The notes under the pieces were generated by a model, which saw only the letters and a program-made list of their open reading frames with translations, ran no database searches and was not told the DNA's origin. Shown piece after piece: positions 32,600-44,075 of a DNA stretch of 64,000 bases. The DNA is from Phaseolus vulgaris (Eukaryota > Streptophyta > Magnoliopsida > Fabales > Fabaceae). Location: NCBI RefSeq assembly GCF_000499845.2, contig NC_023756.2:30529895-30593894 (forward strand), in the 5' to 3' direction. The position numbers were made by a program, and so were the translations under genes. How positions within the stretch are numbered: the stretch's first letter is position 1; each line of letters starts with the position of its first letter.

Positions 32600-33435
32600 C
32601 CATCAAAAAATTTACTGTATCATTCCATTTGCATTAGTCCTTTTTCGGATTTTTATTAATGGATAAGAAGAGAAATATACTAATGATTCATTTTCATCTT
32701 TTCACTTGTATAAATGATAAATGTCATATTTCAATAATATTTTATATTAAAATATAGGCACTTATCGATATTAATTGATAAAATAGTTATAATATAACCT
32801 CTAATTTATGAATTTAAACTTTTTTTTTACATATTTTGTTATTATAATATGAATAAGATTATTTTATTCCCAAAGTTGTGTTAATTTCAGGATTTTAGGA
32901 AAAAATGGAGATGAAAGGGCGAAAAGAAAATATATCAAATTAAAAAGAAAAGTTAGAAAGCTCCAAATACTCGCTCAAACTCGCCTAAGCTAGAAGCTCC
33001 TAAAGGATCTCACCCAAGCGCACTCAATCATGTCCAGGCGAGATCACTTCAGAGACATTGGACCAGTTTTCGTCCACTCGTCGAAGCGAGCCCAATCATG
33101 CCAGACGATAAGTCACTTAGCCCAAGCCCAACTAGGTTAAATATGAGGCGTGAGGCACAACCCTATACATCATTTGGGAGAGTAAGAGGTGTTAGAAAAC
33201 CATAGAGGAAGCAGTTGTTATGGAAAAACATCTTAGATCTTCTTTTCTTGCTTTACATGATTGGAATGACCAACATTAGTGGCTAGTTCTACCTTTTAGG
33301 ATTAAGAGTAATTTATTCAAACTATTACAGTGTGTTTGGTTCTATGCTTGGAATGACCAACATTAGTGGCTAATTCTACCTTTTGGGATTGAGAGTAATC
33401 TATTCAAACTCTTACAGTGTGTTTGGTTCTGGGGG
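32600..33435. other. AT-rich stretch and LTR-like relic with 87-bp tandem duplication
   Basis: 32,940-33,200 contains GCTCAAACTCGCCTAAGC and related phrases that look like part of a legume Gypsy LTR; this is a low-confidence impression. 33,261-33,434 is an 87-bp unit (starting TTGGAATGACCAACATTAGT and ending GTGTGTTTGGTTCT) present twice in tandem with few differences. Confidence 0.5.
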
Positions 33436-35009
33436 TGGCATTGTAGCCGCAGACGGATTAGCGGGTGTCACCCCCATTTGCTATTGTGAGAGGGGGAGTG
33501 TGAAGGTGAGAGTCAATGGAAACATGAGGGGATTGGGGTTACTCTAAAAATTGAAGAGAAAGGAGAGTGGCTAGAGAGGAAAGCCACGAAGGATGTAATG
33601 AAATACCATTGTGTCCTTACTTTTTTTCACGTTACACAGTTGCATAGACTGCCATTACATAGCTATGCAACAGCAACAGGGATCCTCGAATAGTAACGCT
33701 CGATCACTTGCCGTGAAGATTTCTTCACCATCTTCATCCTCACATGCCCCATGCTTCTTCTTCTTCCTCTGCGACTTCTCTTCTCTCGCATTGCTCCTTC
33801 AAATTTAGGTTTTCATATTAACTTGGGCTTCCTTTTTTTTCACTATGGGCTTCAACTTTTCAAAAAAAAATTACATTACTTTGTTTCTCCCTGTACCCCT
33901 TTATATTCTTATATCACCCTTATAATTTAAAAATAATTAGGTTTTATATTATATATTTTGACAATTACTTAATATTCATGTTATGTTATAAATATCCATT
34001 TACTTTTTAAAATATATTAATTTTGTTAATAATAATAATGAAAATCATTATAAATAATATTTTTGTATATATATAGCATAATTTAAAGAATCATATATAA
34101 TATTAAAATTATCTAAAAAAATTAACTTAAGTAACAAAATTAATTTAAATTAATAAAATGGAAAATAATAAAATTATACTTACATTTAAAATTATATTTA
34201 ATTATTTCTTTGAATTTTACATTTTTTCTTTTATTTATAAATGAAACTTTAAATTATTTTAATTAAGTAAAATATGCACAAAATTAGTAATTATTTATTT
34301 TTTTCTTATATAGGTAAATTTGTGATCTTACAATTTACACTATTCAAAATAATTTAAAATACTCTTACAATCATCACATCACTTGCGTCTTTCAATAAAC
34401 TTTCCTCACACATCCATTGTAACATACCCCAATCCAAACAACCTCATCTTTCTTCCCACTTTCTTCTCAAATCTTAACACTTCCACTCCCCCACACCCTC
34501 AACTTTCCATTCCCCCACACCCTTTAACCCAATCAAAGCATTATGTATTAAGGTGATATTTAAATATAATATTATATTCTTGATTGATGATTGATATTGT
34601 CATTTTATTTGCAATGCTTGTTTTCCATGATTAAGATCCTTAGATTTGAGTGAAAAGTATCTCTAACCCAAATGATAATGCCTATGCTAGGAATAGATTT
34701 AAAATGTTAATTGGTATCATCATCTAATCCTAATGCTACAAAGTTTTTATAAATATGCAAGTTCGATATTTAGAAGACATCTCTTAATAATTTTATATGC
34801 GATAAATCGATATAAATGAATTTCATATAAGCATCAATATTAATCAAATAACAAAATATTACTACTCTTTTCAAAATACAAAAGAGTAAGAAGGATGAAC
34901 CTCAATCCCAATTTTCCCAATTGAACCAACAAACTCTTTACCTTGCTTTCTTTATAATTCTTGCAATCATCACAAACTTCATCCTTATGAACAAATTATT
35001 ACTTCTGAC
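33436..35009. other. Unassigned, possibly a degraded DNA transposon
   Basis: 33,425-33,450 (GTGTTTGGTTCTGGGGGTG) and the reverse complement of 34,500-34,545 (GATTGGGTTAAAGGGTG) are weakly alike, as terminal inverted repeats might be. No target duplication was found. 34,430-34,530 is CCCCAC-rich. No genes. Confidence 0.3.
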
Positions 35010-35039
35010 GTGATACATTGTTGTAAAATAACCATTAAG

Positions 35040-35180
35040 AAACATATACATGCAATCGTGCTACAACATCTGGCACTCCACCATCTCCTCGAGTTAGCCA
35101 CACTTGCTCATCTTGGAAAACAAATTACTGTGACGGGTGGTGAAGATGAACAAGATTATTATCTATCTGATGTTCATGTC
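35040..35180 (+). pseudogene. Kelch-repeat gene fragment
   Basis: Across one frameshift the sequence encodes TSGTPPSPRVSHTCSS, then GKQITVTGGEDEQDYYLSDVHVLDT, the pattern of a kelch motif (RxxHT...GG...YLNDVHVLD). Plant galactose-oxidase/kelch proteins contain such blades. Only about one motif is present, next to a GGTAATT donor-like site. It is an isolated fragment, perhaps carried by an unrecognised element. Confidence 0.6.
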
Positions 35181-35190
35181 CTAGATACTG

Positions 35191-35272
35191 GTAATTGTTG
35201 TATCCTTTTATATAAGCATTATACTTTTGGTAATTGTTGTATCCTTTTATATAAGCATTATACTTTTGGTGC
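35191..35272. repeat. 39-bp tandem duplication
   Basis: GGTAATTGTTGTATCCTTTT plus the following TATATAAGCATTATACTTTT occurs twice in direct succession, immediately after the kelch fragment. Confidence 0.85.
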
Positions 35273-35345
35273 ACTTATTGAATATTTGTTCAAGAAAGGA
35301 GTTATTTATTGGAGTAGAATAATATGCATGTATGTATATCTTTGA

Positions 35346-36125
35346 TAATTTGAATAGAATTTGGCTTCACAAAAAGATAAAATCTCTTATATGTTTAGGG
35401 TTTAGGATATACATTATTCGAATATCTTGGCCACCGATATCATATTAGTACAACCGTAAAACATAAGGAAGCTACTTGGAACATCCTTGTGCAAAGGTTA
35501 GAAATGTCTTCAACATTGTATTTTGTGTGATTGATATATTAAATGTTATTTCTATGATCCGTATATTAGCATAAGTATGTGATCCATATGTAGTTTGTGA
35601 TCATTGTGGAATTTGTGACTGTTTTTGAATATTGATATTGTTTTGTAGTTATTAGTAAAAAGGTATGAAAGATGAGAGAAAAGAGTTTTTTTCTCTCCAA
35701 CAAGAAACCCCTCACGGTTTAAAAGTAAATCTAAATGAAAAATGCTAAAAAAACAGTAAATAAAATCCTTACAAATAAAACACAACAAATAAAAATATTA
35801 AAAATAATATAAATATTAAAATTTATAGATATAAATTTCACAACGTTTTCATTATATAAAAGTCAATTGAACTACTTGAAAAGAAAAAGGATCGCACCTT
35901 TCAAAAATAGAAGAACTCAATTAAATAAGATCTAGTCTTTGAATACATTGAAACCCCATTCCCTCCCTATTTTCTTCGACCACTACCTATTTTTTAAAAT
36001 ATTTCAGTATAAGAGTAAAACTAATCTTTATTACTTACTTCATTTCGTGTCTTATACATATTATACTCTCTCAAAACCTCATTCTCTCATACACAATTGT
36101 ATTAGAGTGAAATGATTCTTATAAT
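35346..36125. other. AT-rich stretch, nothing recognised
   Basis: No supported gene; ends at the CACTA-2 target duplication AAT (36,123-36,125). Confidence 0.6.
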
Positions 36126-37125
36126 CACTAGTACAGAAAGATACATTAACTACGATTAAAAAAAACATATAAAGATAGTTAAAAAAGACATATAAAGACC
36201 GTTCTCGAACCGTCGTTATTTTAGGTGTTGTTATAAATAAGTCATTTATAATGACGGTTCCTTAATCGTCATTATAAATGAATTATAACGACACGTAATC
36301 AACCCTCATTATTTTAGTTCGTAAATAAAATTTTTTTAAAATAAAATATTCAAAGACGTCGTTATAAATGATGTCATTAAAAAAAAAAATCTACCAATCT
36401 CAATGATATTCGCAGCATAAATCTTCTTCGATTTTTAATTAACAAAAGTGACATATAGAATGTTGATCACAGAAATAATAACAAAATCTTAGTTTTTATT
36501 TAGCACAGACAAAACTTTCTTTAAAAGACAAAGTTGTCCTTCTACCTCTTTCAAGATATTTTATTACTCTAGATATACCCAATCATATTAAATATTTTAT
36601 TTTGTTCACACTAATTGAAAACCATAAATTATAGTAAATCATATCATTGTATTAATTAATCATAATTTGATATATACAGGAATAAATATGTTGATTAATA
36701 AAATAACGCCTTAAATGTTAATCTGGCGATGCATAAAAGTTAAATTTAATTATTTTTAAGTATTTAAAATCAATATCTTATCTTAGTTAAATTAAAACTA
36801 CTCAACATAAATTATTCTATGCAGTGCTTTTTGTTGATATAAAAAGTTGTAAAAAATAATAATATAATGACAAACTAAATTTCCAAGTACTTATGTTCAG
36901 TATATATAATAAACATATTCATTGAGTTTGAATAACAATACCAATGATAAATTTTCTTTATAATTTGCATCAAACTCTATTCAATCCAATCATCTTCATC
37001 TTTCATCTTTTATATTACAGTAAAGAATTATATATTTTTAATTTTAAATTCAAATCCAATTCAACTCAACCAAAATTATTAAATAATAATAATATTCAAT
37101 CTACTTCGTTACTTTATTGACATCA

Positions 37126-38212
37126 TGTTAGAATTGATGGCTTAAACAAAAGGGGTGAATTGTTTTATCAAAGATTTTCGCAAAGACTTGGTTTGTAATG
37201 AATCTTTAACAAACAATCCAGATAAGTACTTAAGAAAAGCAATCAAACAATCCACACAAACAGATATCAACATATTAATCGGTTAAAAAACGATTTAACC
37301 GGTTGTTTATACCACCAGCAAAAACAGAATTATCAAACAATTATACAGAGAAAGAGATAGAGAGATTCACACAGCAGGAGTTATACTGGTTCACTCAATC
37401 CTTGAGCTACATCCAGTTATCAGAAAATCCTCTGAGTTCCACTAGTAATCAAAACCAAATTACAACACACAACACAAAGAGGTGATTTTGAATCCCACAA
37501 AGCTCACTCATCCTCTTTGCAACACTTCACACCTTAGGACAAAACAACCTCTGTCTTTATAGGATTTCAACCACACCAACAGTTAAAGAAGAACTATTAC
37601 AAGTATCTAGACAAGGATTGAAAACACCTGAATTTACACAATACAAGAAACTCCTATGATCAGAACTTGTTACCACAACAAAGCTTGAACAACAATCTTG
37701 CACTTTGAAAAACTCCTTTAAAAAACAAATCTCTTTCTTTGATCTCAAATTTGTATCAATACTTGTTGTACTTTTAACGTCCCTTTTTCTTTGAAAGAGA
37801 GGCTATATTTATAGCACTTGAAATGTAGTTGTTTAAGGCCGTTTTAATCACTGAATCAGTTAAAACAAGTTTTAAAAAATTTGTTATGAAAACATACATT
37901 TAACCGGTTGAAACCACGATATAATCGGTTGAATGAGTCAAGCAGTTGTATAATTAATTCAAAAAATAGTTTCACAAACCTCAATCCAGCTAAGTGACAA
38001 ACAACCGATTATCTCGATGATTCAATCGGTTGTTTTCTCTTTACTTAGAAAAACACTTTGTTTCTTTTAAAATTGTTTGATCAAGGTTTGTGTAGGAATA
38101 AGAACTGATCTTAACAAAGATTCTAAACAACCTAATCTAAACCCAAACCAAAAAAGCAGCACAACTTCATACTTCATGTGGATTTGAAACATCAAATCTC
38201 CGATGTTCAACA
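37126..38212 (-). repeat. Solo LTR of a SIRE-like Copia, 1,087 bp
   Basis: On the minus strand it begins TGTTGAACATCGG and ends TCAATTCTAACA, with a perfect 5-bp duplication CATCA on both sides (37,121-37,125; 38,213-38,217). It includes a TATA box (TGCTATAAATATAGCC, near 37,805-37,820, minus strand) and a GGGGTGAATTG phrase like that near the end of the Copia LTR at 45,324. No internal region remains, so LTR-LTR recombination removed it. Confidence 0.9.
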
Positions 38213-38419
38213 CATCATTCAATTAAAAAGATTTGATTAGGTTAAGTTGAGTCTAATAAAAAAATTAGAAACACCAACAAATCAAATCTCATTCCTTAAA
38301 TGGATTGAGTGATATATAGAATTGTTCAAACCTAACACAATTTAACTTAGAGATTTTTGAAAAATTTAGATATAATTACAACGCAATCAACTTTTATTCT
38401 TGTTTTTGTTTTAAAAAAA

Positions 38420-38840
38420 CTAGTTTATATACACAAAAATGTTGACTAAAAGATTTTTTATCTGAACTAATTTATTGCAGCACCAGTGTAGAGTGAGTGT
38501 AATGCTTACATTTGGAGATTCCTGTAGCTGATTTTTTATCAAATCCAATGACGATGGAAAGATAGTTACAAATATTCCTCCTCCACCAACACCTCCCACA
38601 GTCCCGATTGTAGACCTAGGAACCCTATTTTGCTTCGTGTTTCCATTCTCCATCCAAATTCTATGACCTACAAATTAAACCACCCATCATCATTTCTTAA
38701 TAAATTAACCAAATAATGAGAAACAAATAGAAGAGTTTTGGTGACTGAGTAGAGACACTTACCGACCAAGTATGTTGGTATCCTGATCCTGAGCTTACAA
38801 AAAGTTCAGAACTTTAGAAAGAAAACCAGTACCCTCTGCC
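38420..38840 (-). other. Unrecognised exon-like sequence inside CACTA-2
   Basis: The minus strand has ATGGCAGAGGGTACTGG near 38,840 followed by a GTAAGT-type donor at about 38,760, an acceptor-like TTTGTAG at about 38,670, then an open frame (MENGNTKQNRVPRSTIG, then a Gly-rich run and FPSSLDLIKNQLQESPN) to another GTAAGC donor at about 38,510. An in-frame stop occurs soon after the first ATG. It looks like pieces of a spliced gene, but I cannot name it. It may be captured host DNA or an old transposon exon. Confidence 0.4.
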
Positions 38841-38929
38841 ATTTTGAGTGAGTTTTTTTCTCACCAAAGCCAAGATCCAACCTTTTTAACAAGTAGCATA
38901 AACCAAAACAACCCAAAGCTAGTTAAGAT

Positions 38930-39130
38930 TAGTCGCGAGAGCAGGGAAGTTGGTGACTTTGGCGGTGCGGGCGCGGAGAGTGTTGCGACGTCGGCTACAT
39001 GGGTGCGGAGGGTGCTGCGATGTTGGTGGCACGGGCGCAGAGGACGCATGTGGGGCTGGGCGTAGGGGGCGTGGCGACCGCTAGTAGTGGCAACCTTGGG
39101 GTTGCGAAGGATCTGTGACCGTGGCAGTGA
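38930..39130. other. GC-rich block of CACTA-2
   Basis: A GC-rich, CpG-rich stretch (GGGTGCGGAGGGTGCTGCG and similar) about 1.3 kb from the right end. If the Tat solo LTR is excluded, it sits about 300 bp from the end, like the GC island of CACTA-1. Confidence 0.6.
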
Positions 39131-39240
39131 AGCGGACATGAAGTGAGAAAATGGGTGTCCAAAGTGAAAGAATAAAGAAAATGCGGATAGTTAAAATAAA
39201 AGGAGTTGGGCGCGCGAGAATTAGAAACACTATATATAAT

Positions 39241-40228
39241 TGTTCCTGCCGGTTGACCGAAAAGATTTTCGTGCGTTGCTTTGACTCGCGAACAAGGACT
39301 CCTTCGTCTTCAACTCAGATCTTCACCCTACTCCGCCGTGAGTACCTGAAATAGAGTGAGCAAAGGGCGCCCTACCGGCCGTTTGCACTCCGACGATCAA
39401 GTCAGCAAGCAGAAAACACCAAACACTTCCGTATCGGACCACCGTAACTGAATGCTCTGAAGGTGTGTAACTGAATTGTAACTAACTTCTCTCTCTCTCC
39501 AATCACTCGTGCGTACAGTGAGTAAGCGAGCAAATGATTAGAGTGTGTGTAAACTCTGTGAAAACGTACCTCACTAAGCTTTCAGAGAAGCTTATATACC
39601 TTGGGTTTCAGTGCTTACTGCCACATGGCCTTTCTGACTTAATCGCAACTCCACGTGGAAGGCCTTACGACACTGTAACCCAACTTAGGGAAATCCCAGC
39701 GTGTAAGTCTTCCTTCCTCGAAGTGCATCTGGCGCAAGGGGTGAATACCTGGGTGCCAACTCATGCGCCCCAGGTTCTAGTCACTCGCCCTAGGAGTGTA
39801 TCAGCCTTCCTCTCGCACCATGCACATGGATTATCCCCTGGGCGTGGCCCTCTCCCGGGTCGTATCTATCCCAGGGATTTTCCAGAGGTGGCGTGGGTAC
39901 TTCACGAGTCAGGTTACTCCCTACTGGTACTGGGGATATGGCCTTGAAGCCACCTTTCTCTTTCCCTTATCACTGTTCTGAGGTACTGGGGCCCGAGGCC
40001 TCCTCCTCCGTACCGTGGCCTCTTATTGTGCCGTCCCCTCCACGGTCTTCCCTACCCGTGGGTATCGGGGGATGGCAACATCGACACCTGAATCTGGTGA
40101 CGCCCACACCTGGCGATGCTCACACCCGGCGACGCCCACACCTGGCGACACCCAAAGCGGGCAACTCTGACTTTCCTGCCACGTGTTTGACTTTGACTTT
40201 GGTCAACGTCCGGGGAAGGGTCGGTACA
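39241..40228 (-). repeat. Solo LTR of a Tat-type Gypsy, 988 bp
   Basis: On the plus strand it runs from TGTTCCTGCCGGTTGACC to GGGTCGGTACA, the same termini as the Tat-1 LTR, and contains the shared GGGCGCCCTACCGGCCGTTTG phrase. The flanks ATAAT and ATAAC match at four of five bases, consistent with a diverged target duplication. It contains a short CACCTGGCGA-type array (40,100-40,150). No internal sequence. Confidence 0.82.
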
Positions 40229-40416
40229 ATAACAATAGTTAATAGGGCAACCGTCGTTATTTGAAGCCCAAATTGACTTACAACGATGGTTCACAGGATA
40301 ACCGTCGTTAAAAACAAAAATTAATTACAACTTTGTTACCGTCTCTTTTTTAACGATGATTTTACAACAACCGTCTTTGTTTGGGATCGTCGTATTGATA
40401 TTTTGTACTAGTGAAT

Positions 40417-41478
40417 TTATATACCGGACAAAATAAAGAAAAGAAACCAAGTAGTAGTGAAGTTACTAAAATACACATAGAATAGAAAGTTTACTTTCAT
40501 ATTTCTTTTAATGAACTATTATGTTATTTATTCTACTTATTCTTTGATTTTTTTGACAGGTGTTTTTAATTTCTTATTCTATCTGGTGATGATGTATAAT
40601 TTTATCTTCGACACTTTATTTTGTTACTTTTGTGTTTGAATTAATTTTACTTTTCAAATATTGTTTGCATCTATTTGGATTTGGATTTATATTTGTATTT
40701 AAATTTGTATTTAAGAATTGAATTAGAAACATAGACTGCATTTTGTATTCTAGTTACAATTATATTATGCTCAATTGCAAATATATATTGTTTTTTGGAC
40801 TCTTACATCAAGATTTAAAATTACTATTACAATTTCAAAATTACAATTGAAAAAAAAAAATATCCATTTGATTATGGATTTTGATAATAGCAAGATTAAT
40901 GCTATGTGGATTTTTTTATCTCAATTTGAAAAAATATATTGCATTTTGTTTGATTAATGTATTTTAACTTCCTCACTTCAATTGAAAATATATATCGCAT
41001 TCTTTGAGCTTAATTGAATATATATTGGATTCTGAATTTGGCTACATAATCGGACAAGCCTACTTAAAATAATATTATTTATTTTTTAAAACTATCATCA
41101 CTAACCAGTTAGAGTCGCCCAACCCTACTAAAGGGAATAATATTTTTCAAATTTTTTTTATATAGCATTGACTTATTGTCCGTCAAACCCACTCAAATAT
41201 AACTTATATTTCTTTTCTTAAATTTAGTGTGGGCAATTTATTTCTTTTCTTAAATTTAGTATGGGCAAATTTTTTTTTTTTTTTTTTTCATGTCTTTAGC
41301 GTCCGTTGAATTCACTTTTATAATTAAGTACTATTTATTTGTTTTGCGTCCATTTTAACCAACCTTATTAGCGTTTTTTTTTATGGTTGATTCTAACTAC
41401 ATAACTTTTAGTCTTTCAGAGGGTGTTTTTCAATTGACATTTTTTTTTTTTGTGTGATTCAATGTTAGTTTTTTTTTA
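40417..41478. other. AT-rich stretch, nothing recognised
   Basis: Contains a roughly 33-bp direct duplication near 41,208-41,270 (TTTCTTTTCTTAAATTTAGT twice) and poly-T runs. No gene. Confidence 0.6.
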
Positions 41479-41765
41479 AAGTGCAAGATATTTGTTTAGT
41501 ATTATAGTTTGAATGTTTTGTAGTAAGTAATGCATTTATAACATTGATTTGATTGAGTTGTTTTGCATAATGCATTTATAAGATTTGACAAAATGACATG
41601 ATTATGTGTATGACTATTTTTAATATATACCATGTCCATGTCTTTTTTTTTTCTTTGTAATTGTTAAAAATAATTAGAAATACTCCTACCTGAGCCTAAG
41701 TATGACCGTATTTATTTGAGTTAAAGAATAGAATTTAAATAAAGTGAAAAATGAAAAAATATTTT
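41479..41765 (+). other. Displaced RLP 3' flank
   Basis: Closely matches 886-1,310 (GTGCAAGATATTTNTTTAGT, TTTGAATGTTTTGTAGTAAG, TGTTAAAAATAATTAGAAAT). It is the continuation of the RLP paralogue flank that breaks at 25,557. Confidence 0.8.
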
Positions 41766-42448
41766 TAAACAAATTATAAATTATATTTTTAGTACCGGTT
41801 ATCGGTTGAACATTTAACATTTTATCTTTGGTAGTGCTTTCCTCTCCTCTTCTCGTATTCATTCCTTAGTTCTTGGTTGGGAGTTAATCTGCAAAAGGCT
41901 CTTCAACGATCAAACAAGTTCTATGTATAAAAATGAATAATATATTGATAAAAATATACCTTACTCTTGTGTCAATGACAATAATTATATATTAATTCTA
42001 GCAGAATCACTAAAACAAATATCACTTAAGTAACAATTGTGACCTAAAATTTAAATTAGTCATGATATATATAGGTGGACGTAGTCATTTGTAATAGACA
42101 ACCGTTTTTAGTAAGACAAAATTTTTAAAATCGTTATTTAAAATCACAACAACCACAATCTTCCTTCCACTTTATTTCAAAATGGTTTATACCACAACTA
42201 TTTTTTATTGTCTTTGTTGCTTTAAGTTAAAATACATTTGTCTTAATTTTGCATATAGATTACTCATAAAAATGTTTAAGGCGGAAACAATTAGTATATC
42301 ATTATTATTTATGTCTTCCAAATCATAACATTACACTACTAAGACCATAAGTAAAAAAAATTAAACTTAGTTAAAAACATGTAATGTTTATAATTTTTTT
42401 CTTCAGTGCATAACAACAATTTTATTATTTTGCAAGATTATATTCATT
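41766..42448. other. AT-rich stretch, nothing recognised
   Basis: No supported gene; ends at the Tat-2 target duplication. Confidence 0.6.
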
Positions 42449-42453
42449 ATCTT

Positions 42454-43121
42454 TGTACCGACTAGTCCTCGAGCGTCGTTGACCACTGGTACTATCGGTG
42501 CCACGTAAGCAGGGCCCACGAGCGGCGTGGGTCAGTATCTCACAAAGCACGTGCGCCAAGGAACCAAAGAGTGGTCAGACATCGGTCACCAGAATGTACC
42601 GACGTGCCACAAGACAGTGTGGAGAGGTCGGACATCGGGAACCCGAACAGTAGAGCTGGGCTACGAGAGGTGGATCCCAGACCACACACCATTTATCAGT
42701 AAGGGAGAAGCCTAGGTCACGAGGGTCCATGCGTGGAGAGTGGATGACGCGTTCAAGCGTAACACAAGTGTAGAGCCACTGGAAAGATATGACATATGAG
42801 GGTCGCGTTCCAGGGATGAGCTGCACGCATGGAACATCATAAAAGGAAACCCTAGTTTCAGTCTATAAATAGTAAGGTAACAAACTTCGCAAGGTACGCT
42901 ATTCTTTTGCGCCGCTTAACACACATAGCAACAATTATACAGTTTGGTGTTTCCTAGCTCTAATACTTACTTGAGCGTCAGAGTGCAAACGGCCTCTAGG
43001 GTGCCCTTTGTCTTTGTGTTTTCAGGCATTCATCACAGGAAAGGCACGAGAAAACGCAACGATTTTTGACATGAGAGTGACGTAGGCGCACAAAGGCATT
43101 TCAGGTCAACCGACAGGAACA
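42454..43121 (+). repeat. Tat-2 5' LTR, 668 bp
   Basis: TGTACCGACTAGTCC to CCGACAGGAACA. It lacks about 176 bp relative to the 3' LTR, between GCATGGAACAT and GGAAACCCTAG (about 42,835-42,845). A TATA-like CTATAAATAGTAAGG lies near 42,863. Confidence 0.92.
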
Positions 43122-43142
43122 TTTGGCGCCCACCGTGGGGCA
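43122..43142 (+). other. Tat-2 primer binding region
   Basis: TTTGGCGCCCACCGTGGGGC directly after the LTR, identical in kind to Tat-1. Confidence 0.75.
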
Positions 43143-43189
43143 TGATACAAAACATTTTCCCACTGACAAGAACTAGACAAATCCAAGAG

Positions 43190-43505
43190 ATAAGAAGTAC
43201 GAGGCAGGGACCTGTTGCACCTAACGGAGGAGAAAGCCTGACCCTGCAACAGGTTATGGAGATGATGCGAGCCTTTTAGAAAGAGATGGTCGCGTCAAGA
43301 GCAAACCAAGAACGCATCCAAGCTGACTTGGTGGCGTCGCAAGCAACGAGCGAAGAACTGCGCCGTTCGAATGAGGAGTTGAGCAGGGATCTGCAAACCC
43401 GCGCAGGCGAGCGTGTGGAGGTAGATCAAGAGCCTGTGACACTGCCCATGGAGTTCCCGACGCCGTTCTCACAAGAAATCGTGGATGCCGCAATACCAGC
43501 CACGC
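43190..43505 (+). pseudogene. Tat-2 gag N-terminus, start lost and truncated
   Basis: Aligns with the first about 105 residues of Tat-1 gag (STRQGPVAPNGGESLTLQQV, ANQERIQADLVAS, EFPTPFSQEIVDA). The start codon is ATA (43,190-43,192) where Tat-1 has ATG. There is an in-frame TAG at 43,277-43,279. The frame leaves gag at about 43,505, where an inverted LTR fragment begins. Not functional. Confidence 0.82.
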
Positions 43506-43633
43506 TTGTGGGACCCTGCTTACGTGGCACCGATAATACCAGTGGCCAACGATGCCCGAGGACTGGTCGGTACACAAGCTCCCCAGTCTCGAGCTGTAAC
43601 TCGTTTAGCGAAGAGACTAAGTCCTCGCCCTTG
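43506..43633 (-). repeat. Inverted scrap of 3' LTR start plus polypurine tract
   Basis: This segment is the reverse complement of the junction at about 61,005-61,130: LTR start (…GGACTGGTCGGTACA), then CAAGCTCCCCAGTC (inverted polypurine tract) and GAGACTAAGTCCT. It sits between gag and the tandem repeats. The left join occurs at a shared GTGGGNCCCTGCTTACGTGG-like stretch and the right join at TCCTCGCCC, so both edges have microhomology. Confidence 0.8.
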
Positions 43634-44075
43634 AGTGAAGCTGAGGTCAGTTAAGGACTTGTTTTCCTTAAGTTAGAAGTCTTGTGAGCGGAGAGGTAGG
43701 TTCGTGAGAGAACACCTCCCCTCTCGAGTGAAAGCGCCAAGGTTGAACGAAATAGTTTTTCAGTTAAATCCTCCTCGCCCTTGAGCGAAGCTGAGGTCAG
43801 TTAAGGACTTGTTTTCCTTGCGTTAGAAGTTTTGTGAGCGGAGAGGTAGGTTCGTGAGAGAACACCTCCCCTCTCGAGTGAAAGCGCCAAGGTTGAACGA
43901 AATAATTCACCAGATAAATCCTCTGCGCCCTTGAGCGAAGCCGAGGTTAGTTGAGCGTTTGTTCCCCTTGCGTTAGAGGCCTCGTAAGTGGAGAGGTAGG
44001 TTCGTAGAGAAGACCTCCCCTTTTGAGCAAGAGCGCCAAGGAGGAACGACCTAGTTCACAGTTAAAACCCCCTCC
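43634..44075. repeat. 149-bp tandem repeat in Tat-2, 3 units
   Basis: CCCTTGAGCGAAGCTGAGGT recurs near 43,630, 43,780 and 43,929. This is the reverse complement of the Tat-1 array and in the same sense relative to each element. Confidence 0.88.

Larger units (their letters stand above)
36126..40413 (-). mobile_element. CACTA-2, 4.3 kb non-autonomous CACTA of the CACTA-1 family
   Basis: The left end is CACTAGTACAGAAAG and the right end, inverted, CACTAGTACAAAATATC, with target duplication AAT on both sides (36,123-36,125; 40,414-40,416). Subterminal AACCGTCGTTAT-type repeats match CACTA-1. No transposase is present. Contents: a SIRE-like solo LTR (37,126-38,212), unassigned exons (38,420-38,840), a GC-rich block (38,930-39,130) and a Tat solo LTR (39,241-40,228). 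Without the two LTRs the element would be about 2.2 kb. Confidence 0.93.

Noticed and set aside
33425..34545. A complete MITE or hAT/Harbinger-like element
   Set aside because: The ends are only weakly inverted repeats and no target duplication was found.
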